Assembly: GCF_900313035.1 (NCBI RefSeq)
Contig: NZ_OMPS01000035.1
Span: 1-64,000 of the forward strand
Source of the DNA: Ruegeria sp. EL01
GTDB lineage: Bacteria; Pseudomonadota; Alphaproteobacteria; Rhodobacterales; Rhodobacteraceae
DNA length: 64,000 nucleotides
Direction of reading: 5' to 3'
Position numbers and translations under genes: made by a program. Positions 8,689 through 17,096 of the stretch are shown here, in pieces. A model generated the notes under the pieces. That model searched no databases, was not told where the DNA came from, and saw nothing but the letters and a program-made list of their open reading frames with translations. Numbering within the stretch: position 1 is the first letter of the stretch; every line of letters begins with the position of its first letter.

Positions 8689-9165
8689 TCATTCCGCCTT
8701 GTTCAAATCGCCGGTTGTCAGGATCGCGCCGGCCTGAAGGTCTTCGGCGTCGAGCATCGTCGCAACCCTTTCGAGCGCGGCAACAAGCATCGCCTGCTCC
8801 CAGTCCTCCATCTGCTTGAACCGCTGCACATAGAGCTGTTGCAGCGGATCAGGAGCGTCCTTAAGGGTTTGCCGCCCGCGATCCGTGACCAGGATATTGG
8901 TCTGCCGTCGGTCGCTCAGGGATTTCTCGCGCACGACCATGCCGCCCGAAACCAGCTTGTCCACCAGTGCAGTGACCGTGGCCTGGCTGACATGCATGCG
9001 CATTGAAATTGCCTTGGCGGTGGTTTGCCCGGTTTCGCCAACCACCTGCAATACACGAAGTTGGACCGCAGTCAGCCCCGCGGCTTGCGCCAGTTCCCGG
9101 CCGGACATCTCGGTCGCGCGCAGGATTCGGCGCAGGGCGACAAGGCTGCTGTCGATACGATCCAT
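8689..9165 (-). CDS. MarR-family regulator (EctR-like)
   Basis: The protein has 158 residues from ATG 9165. It shows the MarR winged helix: LTAVQLRVLQVVGE, TTAKAISMRMHVSQATVTAL (recognition helix), then the wing REKSLSDRRQTNILVTDRG. The C-terminal dimer helices follow, with DPLQQLYVQRF and DWEQAMLVAALERV, features I associate with EctR regulators of ectoine genes. It is divergent from an EctA-like acetyltransferase gene, 210 bp away, the arrangement expected for EctR. The ectoine link is inference from these two genes only; other MarR roles are possible. Confidence 0.75.
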   Translation of the reverse strand: MDRIDSSLVALRRILRATEMSGRELAQAAGLTAVQLRVLQVVGETGQTTAKAISMRMHVSQATVTALVDKLVSGGMVVREKSLSDRRQTNILVTDRGRQTLKDAPDPLQQLYVQRFKQMEDWEQAMLVAALERVATMLDAEDLQAGAILTTGDLNKAE

Positions 9166-9374
9166 GTCTCTACTCCGCATTCGAATGGAGTGAGATTGTC
9201 AAAATTGCATTGATTGCTCAAGCGTTAACCGAAAATGGAATAATTAGTCTTACAAATTAAAATATTGTTAAAAGAGATGAGTTTATGACGTTCTAGCAAA
9301 ACTAACCTTAGGGTTCTGAAGTTTTGGTCTTCCTGTGGTACTTAGCTAATCAAAGTTTATTGATGGAGCGGTAC

Positions 9375-9905
9375 ATGCAGCATTCTTTGGAGTTGTTCGA
9401 ACAACCTATTCCGGTTTTGCGTCCCCCTTTGCCGGAAGACGGTACAGCGGTGTCTTCGCTGGCCAGAACCGCGGATCAGGAAGCTATTGGTGATTTGCTT
9501 GGCGAACTGGCGGCGTTTGATGACTACAAAGAATTCTCGATCATTGCGGAACTGGATGGAGATCTGGTTGGCGCGATGCTGGCTTATGTACTGCCATATG
9601 ACCCGGAAACCCTGTTCATCTGGCAAGTCGGCGTTTCAGAGCGTGAAGCGGACAAGGGTCTTGCGTCCCTGATGCTGGGGCAGGTGATGCGTCGGGAGGT
9701 CTGCACTGAAGTAACCCGTGTTCAGACTGTGATTACGTCGAACGACGAGGGTACCTGGGCGTTGTTCCACCGGTTTGCGCGGTGGCAGCGGTCTCGGATG
9801 GAAATCCAGCCCTTCTTCACGCAGGCGCTGACCCCTTATCGCCGTCATGAAAACAGCAACCTTGTGACGATCCGTCTTGCGGATCGCAGCGAACTCGCGG
9901 CCTGA
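9375..9905 (+). CDS. EctA-like GNAT acetyltransferase (diaminobutyrate acetyltransferase family)
   Basis: The protein has 176 residues, matching EctA length. EctA acetylates L-2,4-diaminobutyrate in ectoine synthesis. Similar blocks are LRPPLPEDG at the N-terminus, DPETLFIWQVGVSE (EctA: DTLFVWQV), GLASLMLGQVM, the TSNDEGTWALFHRFAR segment, and HENSNLVTIRL at the end (EctA: HEPENL-type). The EctA substrate segment around LNSSYAYLL is poorly kept here (DLLGELAAF), so the substrate may differ. ATG 9375 was chosen because GGAG lies six bases upstream. Neither ectB nor ectC follows; a small XRE gene does. It is either an orphan ectA or a divergent relative. Confidence 0.65.
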   Translation: MQHSLELFEQPIPVLRPPLPEDGTAVSSLARTADQEAIGDLLGELAAFDDYKEFSIIAELDGDLVGAMLAYVLPYDPETLFIWQVGVSEREADKGLASLMLGQVMRREVCTEVTRVQTVITSNDEGTWALFHRFARWQRSRMEIQPFFTQALTPYRRHENSNLVTIRLADRSELAA

Positions 9906-9943
9906 CCGCGCCACGAAATTTTCAAACAAAGTGAGAGAGCAGA

Positions 9944-10342
9944 ATGAACGTAGCCACGACTATATCAAACGACACCTCATATTACGGTGATGAAGCAGCA
10001 ACCTTGGGTGACCGGATCGTCGCCGCGCGCGAAGCCGTTGGATATTCGCAAAAGAAGCTTGCGAGCCGCCTGGGCGTCAAACTGAAGACCGTACAGGGAT
10101 GGGAAGAAGATCGCACCGAGCCGCGTGCAAACAAGGCGCAGATGATGTCCGGCATTCTTGGCGTCTCTCTAGCTTGGCTTCTGAGCGGTGAAGGAGAAGG
10201 TGTGCTTGAACCGACCGATACCACTTCCGGATCGGAGGATATTCAAGGCATCCTTGATGAAATCCGTAGCCTGCGGACAGATATCACTCAGGCGACCCAA
10301 AAGCTGAGCACTGTCGAGAAGCGCCTGCGCGCCAGACTTTGA
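9944..10342 (+). CDS. XRE-family HTH protein with C-terminal coiled coil
   Basis: The protein has 132 residues. Residues about 20-80 form a Cro/CI-type HTH (LGDRIVAAREAVGYSQKKLA then SRLGVKLKTVQGWEEDRTEP). The C-terminal third, EDIQGILDEIRSLRTDITQA onward, is a predicted helical coiled coil that probably mediates dimerisation. It lies 38 bp after the EctA-like gene in the same direction and is followed by a second HTH protein, so the three may be co-transcribed. GTGAGAGAG precedes the ATG. The regulated genes are unknown. Confidence 0.8.
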   Translation: MNVATTISNDTSYYGDEAATLGDRIVAAREAVGYSQKKLASRLGVKLKTVQGWEEDRTEPRANKAQMMSGILGVSLAWLLSGEGEGVLEPTDTTSGSEDIQGILDEIRSLRTDITQATQKLSTVEKRLRARL

Positions 10343-10410
10343 CATCTACGCAAATGCGTATTTCAGGCATGACCTATGGCCATGCCACAAATGACAACAA
10401 AAAGGAGCAG

Positions 10411-10686
10411 ATGATGACAGGACCGGATCCCTGCCTTGTGCCCGTTGATCCGGCGCAAAGCAACCGTTCGGACACCAATTCCGAGCCCGTCGCTACACCG
10501 CTTGAGGTTCGCGAAAAGGCCGGTTTGACCGCGGCGGAAATGGCCGAACTTATCGGGATGAGCGAAATTGGTTACAAACTGTGGGAGAGCGGCGCCCGCC
10601 GCCCCGGAGGACCAGCGTACAAGCTCCTCGCGCTGCTGGATGCTCATCCGAAAGAAACAGTGGCGCGGCTGCGGCAACACGGTTGA
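10411..10686 (+). CDS. Small HTH protein, antitoxin/XRE-like
   Basis: The protein has 91 residues from ATG 10411, or 90 from ATG 10414, preceded by AAAGGAG. An open frame begins earlier, at 10339, but lacks a ribosome site. The C-terminal half holds a HTH of the kind seen in MqsA/HigA-type antitoxins and small repressors: KAGLTAAEMAELIGMSEIGY then KLWESGARRPGGPAYKLL. The N-terminal 30 residues are proline-rich and probably unstructured. No toxin-like ORF is adjacent, so I do not call a toxin-antitoxin pair. Confidence 0.7.
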   Translation: MMTGPDPCLVPVDPAQSNRSDTNSEPVATPLEVREKAGLTAAEMAELIGMSEIGYKLWESGARRPGGPAYKLLALLDAHPKETVARLRQHG

Positions 10687-10695
10687 GTGTGGTGC

Positions 10696-11664
10696 TCAGC
10701 GGTAAGTGCGCATGTCCATTGGCGTTGCCTCAATAGCAGCCAAGACCTCCTGTAGCAGCAATTCTTCGGCTCGGTTTTTGACTGTGGCCGGGTTCCAGAC
10801 AACGTGAACATCGATGGCAGGGAGACCTTCGTAAGGCGGAACTTGCCAAAGGTGTTGATCTCGGACGTCCCGTGCGGCGACATGCAGAGGGAGAGGGCCG
10901 ATTCCAAGCCCGGCCACGATCATGCGCCGAACCTCTTCCAAATGGCTTGAGACGCCAGTTATCTTCTGCCCCAATTCGGCTTGGGCTCTCATAACAGTGA
11001 CCGGTCTCAGTACGTCCTGGAGGCGGTCCGTTTCGAAGCTGACAGAGCTTTGCCCTGCCAAGTCCGCGACGGTTAAGTCTTTGCGACCGAAAAACGGATG
11101 ATTAGGACCACAGAATAGCCCGAAGTATTCACGATATAAGCGACGGTATTCGAGTTTGGGATTGTGATCCTTCACCAGGCAAACTGCAAACGATGCCCGC
11201 TTCGCCGCGACCTCGGCGATGGCGTCGGCGCTGGAATGTACTTCGATCGAAAAGCACGCATTTGGGTGGTCCGCGTGGAAGCGGGCCAAGGCCTCGTCAA
11301 GTAGTGGGCACACAACGTGGCTGGCCACCGCGATCTTGACGTCGCCCTGAACCTCGTCAGTCAGGTCTCGCATCAAGGTTGAAAGGCGTAGAACGGACCC
11401 GTTGATTTCAACGGCCTCGCGATAAAGCAGATGGCCCGCATCGGTCAGCACAAATCGCCCTGGGGAACGGTCGAGCAGTTTTCGGCCAATCCGGTCTTCG
11501 AGTTTCTTGAGGGCCGCAGAAACCGAAGGCTGGCGAAGCCCAAGCTTATTGGCGGCGTCGGTTATCGAATGACTTTCTGCAAGAACAACAAAGGTACGCA
11601 GTAGGTTCCAGTCCAACTCGCGGGTCGTGCGGTCAGGATCGAATTGGTCGGGCGTCTCTGCCAT
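10696..11664 (-). CDS. LysR-family regulator of the divergent diamino acid cassette
   Basis: The protein has 322 residues, normal for LysR. The N-terminal HTH is visible (WNLLRTFVVLAESHSITDAA, LGLRQPSVSAALKKLEDRIG), followed by the usual RxLLDRSPGRFVLTDAG linker and an effector domain with LHVAARD near the end. It is divergent from the ABC transporter operon starting at 11757, with 92 bp between starts, so it is the most likely regulator of the uptake and catabolic genes at 11.7-21 kb. The effector would then be the imported compound or a pathway intermediate; this is inference. Confidence 0.88.
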   Translation of the reverse strand: MAETPDQFDPDRTTRELDWNLLRTFVVLAESHSITDAANKLGLRQPSVSAALKKLEDRIGRKLLDRSPGRFVLTDAGHLLYREAVEINGSVLRLSTLMRDLTDEVQGDVKIAVASHVVCPLLDEALARFHADHPNACFSIEVHSSADAIAEVAAKRASFAVCLVKDHNPKLEYRRLYREYFGLFCGPNHPFFGRKDLTVADLAGQSSVSFETDRLQDVLRPVTVMRAQAELGQKITGVSSHLEEVRRMIVAGLGIGPLPLHVAARDVRDQHLWQVPPYEGLPAIDVHVVWNPATVKNRAEELLLQEVLAAIEATPMDMRTYR

Positions 11665-11677
11665 AGATGATATCTAT
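11663..11677. promoter_or_regulatory. Possible LysR operator
   Basis: ATAGAT-GAT-ATCTAT is an inverted repeat with a 3-base spacer, overlapping the LysR start codon. A related TTATCTATTTGATCTATGA lies at 11692-11710, about 28 bases on. The AT-rich region carries the divergent promoters. This is weak evidence on its own. Confidence 0.35.
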
Positions 11678-11756
11678 ACTCAGAATTTCAATTATCTATT
11701 TGATCTATGATTGGAGCATTTGCACTGTAAGGGCAAGAGTCTATCCGAGGCCCAAT

Positions 11757-12623
11757 ATGTCAATCGAAACCCGCGAAGCGCGCCAGCCGTGGATTTTACT
11801 TTCACCAGCACTTGCCGCGGTCGCATTGCTGTTGTTCGTGCCATTGATGTTCATAGTGGTCTACAGCTTTTGGCTGCGCACCGCGACCGGGGCGGACCAG
11901 GCCGGGTTCTATCTGGACAATTGGAACGAGGCGCTGACCGATCCGTTCTATCGCGATATCCTGATCAGCACTCTGCGTATTGCTGCGATTACAACCATTG
12001 TCTGTGCGATCATGGGATACCCTTCGGCCTATTTCATCGCCAGATCGAAGGGAAACAAGGCAATATTGCTTTTGCTTCTGATGCTGCCGTTTTGGATCAG
12101 CTACATCATTAGAACGATGAGTTGGATCAACATTCTGGGAGTGTCCGGCGCATTCAATTCGGTGTTGTTGTCGCTTGGGATTATCGCCGAGCCGATACAG
12201 ATGCTTTATAATGAAGCGACGGTCATACTGGGGCTGGTGCACTTCCTCCTGCCGTTCATGATCCTGAATATCTATGTCAGCCTTGACGGGATCGATACAA
12301 ATTTGGAAGACGCCGCAAACTCGCTTGGCGCAACGAAATGGGAAGCATTTCTGCAAGTCACCTTGCCACTATCGCTCCCCGGGTTGGCCGCAGGTGGGTT
12401 ACTGTGTTTTGTCTTGGGTGCAGGGACTTACATCACGCCTCTGGTTTTGGGCGGACCGCGTGATGCAATGTTTGCCAACCTCGTTTTCGAAGCCATTATC
12501 ACCCAACTCAACTGGCCGCTTGGTTCGGCACTGAGCTTGATGCTGCTGGCAGTGCTGGGGGCCTTGGTAATGATCTATAACAGATATCTGGGCATGGCTC
12601 AGCTGATGAAAGGGCTGGGTTGA
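11757..12623 (+). CDS. Polyamine-type ABC transporter permease (PotB/PotH-like)
   Basis: This inner-membrane permease has 288 residues and about six helices. The first hydrophobic segment is near residues 12-35 (LSPALAAVALLLFVPLMFIV). The EAA-type coupling motif is DAANSLGATKWEAFLQVTLP, which contacts the ATPase. The start at 11757 follows GAGG with a 7-base gap; an upstream in-frame ATG at 11667 gives an unlikely extension. Its stop shares one base with the start of the next permease gene (TGATG). It is the first gene of the operon running to RidA and, from context, imports a positively charged amine or diamino acid. Confidence 0.88.
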   Translation: MSIETREARQPWILLSPALAAVALLLFVPLMFIVVYSFWLRTATGADQAGFYLDNWNEALTDPFYRDILISTLRIAAITTIVCAIMGYPSAYFIARSKGNKAILLLLLMLPFWISYIIRTMSWINILGVSGAFNSVLLSLGIIAEPIQMLYNEATVILGLVHFLLPFMILNIYVSLDGIDTNLEDAANSLGATKWEAFLQVTLPLSLPGLAAGGLLCFVLGAGTYITPLVLGGPRDAMFANLVFEAIITQLNWPLGSALSLMLLAVLGALVMIYNRYLGMAQLMKGLG

Positions 12624-13426
12624 TGGACGGCCGCGGCAAGATGGGATGGAATCTGATCCGCGCATGGTCGATCGGTGTCTATGTGTTCATGTTTCTTCCA
12701 GTAGCCGTTGTCGTGCTGCTAAGCTTCAACGCCTCGCAGTTCGGCAGCTTCCCGATGACAGGGTTTTCCTTTCGCTGGTTTGTTGAGCTTTGGAACAATG
12801 AGGCAATTCTGCGGGCCTTCCGGACGTCGATCCTGTTGGGGCTGATGACAGCGCTGATCTCGACCACGCTTGGTGTATTGGCGAGCCTTGCGCTGGTGCG
12901 CTACAAGGTGCCTGGCACCAACGCAATCTCGACTTTGCTGATTGCGCCGATTCTGGTTCCCGAAGTTGTTCTGGCTGTGGCCCTTTTGTTGTTCCTGAAC
13001 TTCCTTGGCATCAACAAAAGCTTTGGCCTGCTGTTGTTTGGTCACGTGATTTTCACCCTGCCTTTCGTAATATTGGTGGTGCAGGCCCGGCTGATCAGCA
13101 TCAAGCGCGATGTAGAAGAAGCGGCAATGAGCCTTGGCGCAACTCCGGTTCAGACCTTTTTTCAGATCACCCTGCCTCTGATGTTGCCAGCGGTTTTGGC
13201 CGGTGCATTGTTCGCTTTTACGATCAGTTTCGACGACATCACCGGCACTTTGTTCTGGAAACCCGGTGGTGTTGAAACCGTTCCCACCCAGATTTTTGCC
13301 ATGCTGCGGAATTCGATCTCACCCGAGATCAACGCGCTTGGCACCGTGATGATTGTCATGACCGTTGGACTGCCCCTTCTGGGGGTCGCGGTCGCACGGC
13401 AATTGACCAAAAAGAGCGGCACATAA
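12623..13426 (+). CDS. Polyamine-type ABC transporter permease (PotC/PotI-like)
   Basis: The second membrane subunit has 267 residues with six helices. The EAA motif is EAAMSLGATPVQTFFQITLP. It starts within the stop codon of the first permease gene, showing translational coupling. FSFRWFVELW near residue 50 and SFDDITGTLFWKPG in the last periplasmic loop resemble PotC/YdcV proteins. It would pair with the 11757 permease and the 14686 ATPase. Confidence 0.88.
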   Translation: MDGRGKMGWNLIRAWSIGVYVFMFLPVAVVVLLSFNASQFGSFPMTGFSFRWFVELWNNEAILRAFRTSILLGLMTALISTTLGVLASLALVRYKVPGTNAISTLLIAPILVPEVVLAVALLLFLNFLGINKSFGLLLFGHVIFTLPFVILVVQARLISIKRDVEEAAMSLGATPVQTFFQITLPLMLPAVLAGALFAFTISFDDITGTLFWKPGGVETVPTQIFAMLRNSISPEINALGTVMIVMTVGLPLLGVAVARQLTKKSGT

Positions 13427-13469
13427 GAACCGCCACCTTCAAAACTGAACACCCGACAAGGAGAGACAA

Positions 13470-14624
13470 ATGACCAAAAAAAAAATAGACAACACCACCC
13501 GATATGAACGCCTTCGTGAACGCTATATGAACGGAGACATCGACCGCCGCGGATTCTTGGGTCTGATCGGCGCGGCCGGTCTGGCCTATGGTGTTCAGAC
13601 GCCCTTTGCCAAATATGCGCATGCCGCCACTGATCAGGTCCGTTTCGACGGCTGGGGCGGTGTTGTTTCCGAAGCATTTCGCAAGCACGCTTTCGATCCC
13701 TACACCGAAAAAACTGGCATTGACGTTGTTGACGGAACCTTCGGTGGCGGAGACGAATACCTGAGCCGCGTCAAGGCCAGCCAGCCCGGGGAATACAACA
13801 TCGCCCACCTGTCTGGCGTTTTCGACTACGCGCGCTATCACGGGTTGGAACTGACATCGGAACTGAACGAAGACAACATCCCGAACCTGGAATTCGTGAT
13901 CCCCAAACTGGTGGATGTGTTCCGTGGGGTGACTGACGGCAAGCTGAGCTGCGTTCCCTACGATTACGGAACAACTGGGCTGGCCTACAACCGCAAGTAT
14001 GTCAGCGACCAACAGATGCAGGAAATGGGCGCGAAAATCCTGATCGACGAAAACCTAAAAGGTAAGATCGGTGGATGGAGCGATTGGCGCACCCGGATGT
14101 GGTACGCCGCGTTGCAAACGGACCAAGACCCCAACGGTGTAACCGACGAAGAGGCCGCGTGGGATGCGGTTCGCGCACACCGTGATCTGGCGCTGAAATA
14201 CTGGACCTCGGGCGCTGAGTTGATGAGCTTGCTGGCCGAAGAAGAAATTTACGTGACCGAAGGCTGGTCGGGACGCATTTATGCGTTACAGGAACAGGGT
14301 CACGATATCGGCTATATGGACCCGCCCAATGGGTTTGGCTGGCAGGAGTGCCTGTTCGTGATCAAGGGCTCGCCGATGGAAGCCTGTGAGGAGCTGCTGA
14401 ACTTCATGCTTGCGCCGGAAACTTCGATTGCCGTCGCCGAGGGGCAGAACTACCCAACGGCGCTTGATCCGACAAAAGTTGAGCTGGGCGACAAAATTCC
14501 AACTTTGCCAGCGTTCGATCCTACAGGAACTCTGTCAGGCCTGACCTTTGCCAATCCAGACTACTGGAACGGGCACGAAGCCGAGTGGTCCAAGACCTTT
14601 GGCCGCGTCCAGAAGGGCTACTGA
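13470..14624 (+). CDS. Polyamine-type ABC transporter substrate-binding protein (PotD/PotF-like), Tat signal
   Basis: The periplasmic receptor has 384 residues. The N-terminus carries a twin-arginine signal, DRRGFLGLIGAAGLA, ending near AHA. The mature part begins TDQVRFDGWGGVVSEAF, similar to PotD-type proteins, with Trp and Asp/Glu residues along the cleft as expected for a cationic ligand. An exact ligand cannot be read from sequence. Its gene follows the two permease genes and is separated from the ATPase gene by a strong hairpin, which would allow higher expression of the receptor. Confidence 0.87.
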   Translation: MTKKKIDNTTRYERLRERYMNGDIDRRGFLGLIGAAGLAYGVQTPFAKYAHAATDQVRFDGWGGVVSEAFRKHAFDPYTEKTGIDVVDGTFGGGDEYLSRVKASQPGEYNIAHLSGVFDYARYHGLELTSELNEDNIPNLEFVIPKLVDVFRGVTDGKLSCVPYDYGTTGLAYNRKYVSDQQMQEMGAKILIDENLKGKIGGWSDWRTRMWYAALQTDQDPNGVTDEEAAWDAVRAHRDLALKYWTSGAELMSLLAEEEIYVTEGWSGRIYALQEQGHDIGYMDPPNGFGWQECLFVIKGSPMEACEELLNFMLAPETSIAVAEGQNYPTALDPTKVELGDKIPTLPAFDPTGTLSGLTFANPDYWNGHEAEWSKTFGRVQKGY

Positions 14625-14635
14625 AACGAATCTTT

Positions 14636-14656
14636 CCCCCGGGGCTGCCCCGGGGG
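14636..14656 (+). terminator. GC-rich hairpin after the substrate-binding protein gene
   Basis: CCCCCGGGG / CCCCGGGGG forms a 9-bp perfect stem with a CTG loop, 11 bases after the stop codon. There is no T-run after it, so it is more likely an mRNA-stabilising element or attenuator than a full terminator, since the ATPase and catabolic genes downstream need transcription. Confidence 0.7.
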
Positions 14657-14685
14657 GAGCTCCCAACGATCCGGAGAATGTTCTT

Positions 14686-15762
14686 TTGAGTTCCGTCACA
14701 CTAAATAACATCGTGAAGCGCTTTGGATCGTTCACCGCAGTGCATTCAACAAACCTCGAAATTCCCGAGGGCGCCTTCGTAACTCTTTTGGGCCCTTCAG
14801 GCTGCGGTAAAACCACCAACTTACGAATGATTGCAGGCTTGCTGGACCCAACCGAAGGAGAGATCCTGATCGGCGGTAGGCGTGTCAACGATGTGCCTAT
14901 TCACAAACGCAACCTTGGTATCGTCTTCCAGAATTACGCACTGTTTCCCCACAAGACAGTCGCGGAAAATGTGGCGTTCGGGCTGAAGTACCGGGATGTT
15001 CCCAAGGCCGACATTGCGGACAAGGTGCAGGCGGCTTTGGACATGGTGCAGTTGCCGGACGTCGGCGACCGCTACCCCAAGGCTCTGTCAGGGGGTCAGC
15101 AACAGCGTATCGCCCTTGCGCGTGCGATAGTGATCGAGCCTGAGGTGCTGTTGCTGGATGAGCCGCTGTCCGCGTTGGATGCTAACCTGCGCGAAGACAT
15201 GCGGGTCGAACTGAAACGCATTCAGCACCAGATTGGAGTGACGACGGTATTCGTAACACATGACCAATCCGAAGCTTTGGCCATGTCCGACACGATAGTG
15301 GTGATGAGCGCGGGACGGGTCGAGCAAGTCGGCTCGCCTTCAGAAGTGTACAACACCCCGGCCAGTGAGTTTGTGGCGAATTTTCTTGGGGCATCGAACA
15401 TTCTGGCGGGACATTGTGAACAAAAGGACGCGCAGGGTGCTGTTTTGGAGGCACCGCTATTTGGAAAAGTTCACGTGTCATCGGACAAAGCAGGTCAGAT
15501 TCAACAGGGACCGGCGAAGCTGGTGCTGCGCGCCGAGAAACTGATATTATTTGACGAAAGCGCAGCGACCGATGGACTCATTACCGCCCCCGCCCGTGTT
15601 GAAACAGTTGATTATCAGGGCCAGACTGTCCGCTATTTCGTGCGCGTAGGTGACACGCAATTACAGGCTATCAATATGATCGACGACGCACCGTTTGCCG
15701 AGGGCAGCGCGGTGACCGTTGGCTTCCGCCCGCAGGATTGCGCGGCGTTGCAAGGGGGGTGA
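14686..15762 (+). CDS. Polyamine-type ABC transporter ATP-binding protein (PotA-like)
   Basis: The ATPase has about 358 residues. Walker A is GPSGCGKTT, the Q-loop is in FQNYALFPH, the signature is LSGGQQQ, Walker B is VLLLDEPLSALD, and the switch His is in FVTHDQSEA. A C-terminal TOBE-type domain follows from about residue 240. I chose TTG 14686, with GGAG nine bases upstream, since the open frame beginning at 14548 overlaps the receptor gene and hairpin and gives a non-conserved extension. It energises the transporter formed with the two permeases. Confidence 0.87.
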   Translation: MSSVTLNNIVKRFGSFTAVHSTNLEIPEGAFVTLLGPSGCGKTTNLRMIAGLLDPTEGEILIGGRRVNDVPIHKRNLGIVFQNYALFPHKTVAENVAFGLKYRDVPKADIADKVQAALDMVQLPDVGDRYPKALSGGQQQRIALARAIVIEPEVLLLDEPLSALDANLREDMRVELKRIQHQIGVTTVFVTHDQSEALAMSDTIVVMSAGRVEQVGSPSEVYNTPASEFVANFLGASNILAGHCEQKDAQGAVLEAPLFGKVHVSSDKAGQIQQGPAKLVLRAEKLILFDESAATDGLITAPARVETVDYQGQTVRYFVRVGDTQLQAINMIDDAPFAEGSAVTVGFRPQDCAALQGG

Positions 15763-15763
15763 C

Positions 15764-17095
15764 ATGTCCCATCTGTTCTATCAGGGCAGGGGTCGCAAAC
15801 CCGTTCTGGATCAGGCCCGCGGCGTCTATATGTGGGACAAGGACGGCAAACGCTATCTGGACGGCTCATCTGGCGCGATGGTTTGCAATATCGGGCATTC
15901 AAATCCCAATGTGCTGGCCGCAATGCGGCAGCAGATGGAGAAATCGACCTTTGGTTATCGCCTTCATTTCGAAACCGAAGCGTCAGAGAAGCTGGCCGCC
16001 AAGCTGGCTGCACTGTCACCGAAAGGGTTGAACAAGGTCTTCTTTGTCTCGGGCGGTTCAGAAGCTGTAGAAAGTGCGCTGAAACTTGCTCGACAGTACA
16101 TGAAGGCTGTCGGGCAGGGCAGTCGATGGAAGGTGATATCACGGCAGCCCTCTTACCATGGAAGCACGTTGGGGGCGCTTGCCGTTACAGGCTTTGAGCC
16201 ACTGAGTGAGCCTTTCGTGCCGATGTTGCGGCAGATGCCCAAGATCCCTGCACCAAGAGCGTATCTCGATGGTCTTAACCCGGAAGATCCGGACACCGGC
16301 CGCCATTACGCTGACATGCTGGCTGCGAAGATCGAAAAGGAAGGGCCCGAGAGTGTCATGGCTTTCATCGTCGAGCCGGTCGGTGGGGCATCAACCGGGG
16401 CGTTGGTGCCGCCGGTCGGTTATATGGAGCGTATCCGTGAGATCTGCGACGAATATGGTATCCTGATGATCGCTGACGAAGTGATGACCGGGGCAGGGCG
16501 CACAGGTCGCTTTCTGGGCACGGATCATTGGCCCGCCCGCCCGGATGTTGTCGTCATGTCCAAGGGGATCGGGTCCGGGTATGTACCACTGGGCGCGGTG
16601 ATTGTGGATGATCGCTTGGTTGAAGCCGTACTGGATGCTGGCGGGTTTGCGCATGGGTATACGTATGCCGGCAATCCATTGGCCTGCGCTGCCGGGTTGG
16701 CGGTTGTCGAAGAGATCGAATCCCAGGGTCTGTGCGAAAACGCAGCCCGTATGGGGGACAAACTGCTCGTGCGGTTGCAAGGCCTGATGCAAAAGCACGA
16801 CATCATCGGGGATGTGCGTGGCAAAGGCCTGCTAACTGCTTTTGAACTCATGGCCGACCGGGATCGCAAGACCCCATTGCCAAGAGAATGGAATGCCTAT
16901 CAAAGAGTTGTGGATATTGCCTATGAAAAAGGGCTTATCGTCTACTCGCGCCGTACGCGCGACGGAATAGAAGGGGATCATATTCTCGTATGCCCGCCTC
17001 TGATCGTGTCTGACATGAATTTGGACGAGGTTATTGAAGGCCTTGATGCTTCACTGACCCAGTTTTCCAGCGAGATATCGGGAAAGGCGGCGTGA
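15764..17095 (+). CDS. Class III (omega) aminotransferase, PLP-dependent
   Basis: The enzyme has 443 residues. Motifs include VSGGSEAVESALKLAR (PLP phosphate binding), LMIADEVMTGAGRTG (Asp to pyridine N), VVMSKGIGSGYVPLGA (Schiff-base Lys) and HGYTYAGNPLACAA. The family transaminates omega- or beta-amino groups. Beside a DUF849 beta-keto acid cleavage enzyme it would be expected to make a 3-oxo acid from a 3-amino acid; for beta-lysine this is 3-amino-6-acetamidohexanoate to 6-acetamido-3-oxohexanoate. That role is inferred from context. The ATG lies just after the ATPase stop, within the operon. Confidence 0.85.
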   Translation: MSHLFYQGRGRKPVLDQARGVYMWDKDGKRYLDGSSGAMVCNIGHSNPNVLAAMRQQMEKSTFGYRLHFETEASEKLAAKLAALSPKGLNKVFFVSGGSEAVESALKLARQYMKAVGQGSRWKVISRQPSYHGSTLGALAVTGFEPLSEPFVPMLRQMPKIPAPRAYLDGLNPEDPDTGRHYADMLAAKIEKEGPESVMAFIVEPVGGASTGALVPPVGYMERIREICDEYGILMIADEVMTGAGRTGRFLGTDHWPARPDVVVMSKGIGSGYVPLGAVIVDDRLVEAVLDAGGFAHGYTYAGNPLACAAGLAVVEEIESQGLCENAARMGDKLLVRLQGLMQKHDIIGDVRGKGLLTAFELMADRDRKTPLPREWNAYQRVVDIAYEKGLIVYSRRTRDGIEGDHILVCPPLIVSDMNLDEVIEGLDASLTQFSSEISGKAA

Positions 17096-17096
17096 C

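Noticed and set aside
10339-10410. Extended start for the second small HTH protein
   Set aside because: The ATG-like start at 10339 has no ribosome site and overlaps the preceding gene; AAAGGAG before 10411/10414 decides the start.
9944-10686. Toxin-antitoxin pair
   Set aside because: Both proteins are HTH types; no toxin-like partner is visible on either side.
13356-14012. 218-residue minus-strand ORF under the receptor gene
   Set aside because: It mirrors the coding strand of a clear PotD-type receptor; codon third-position bias explains the open frame.
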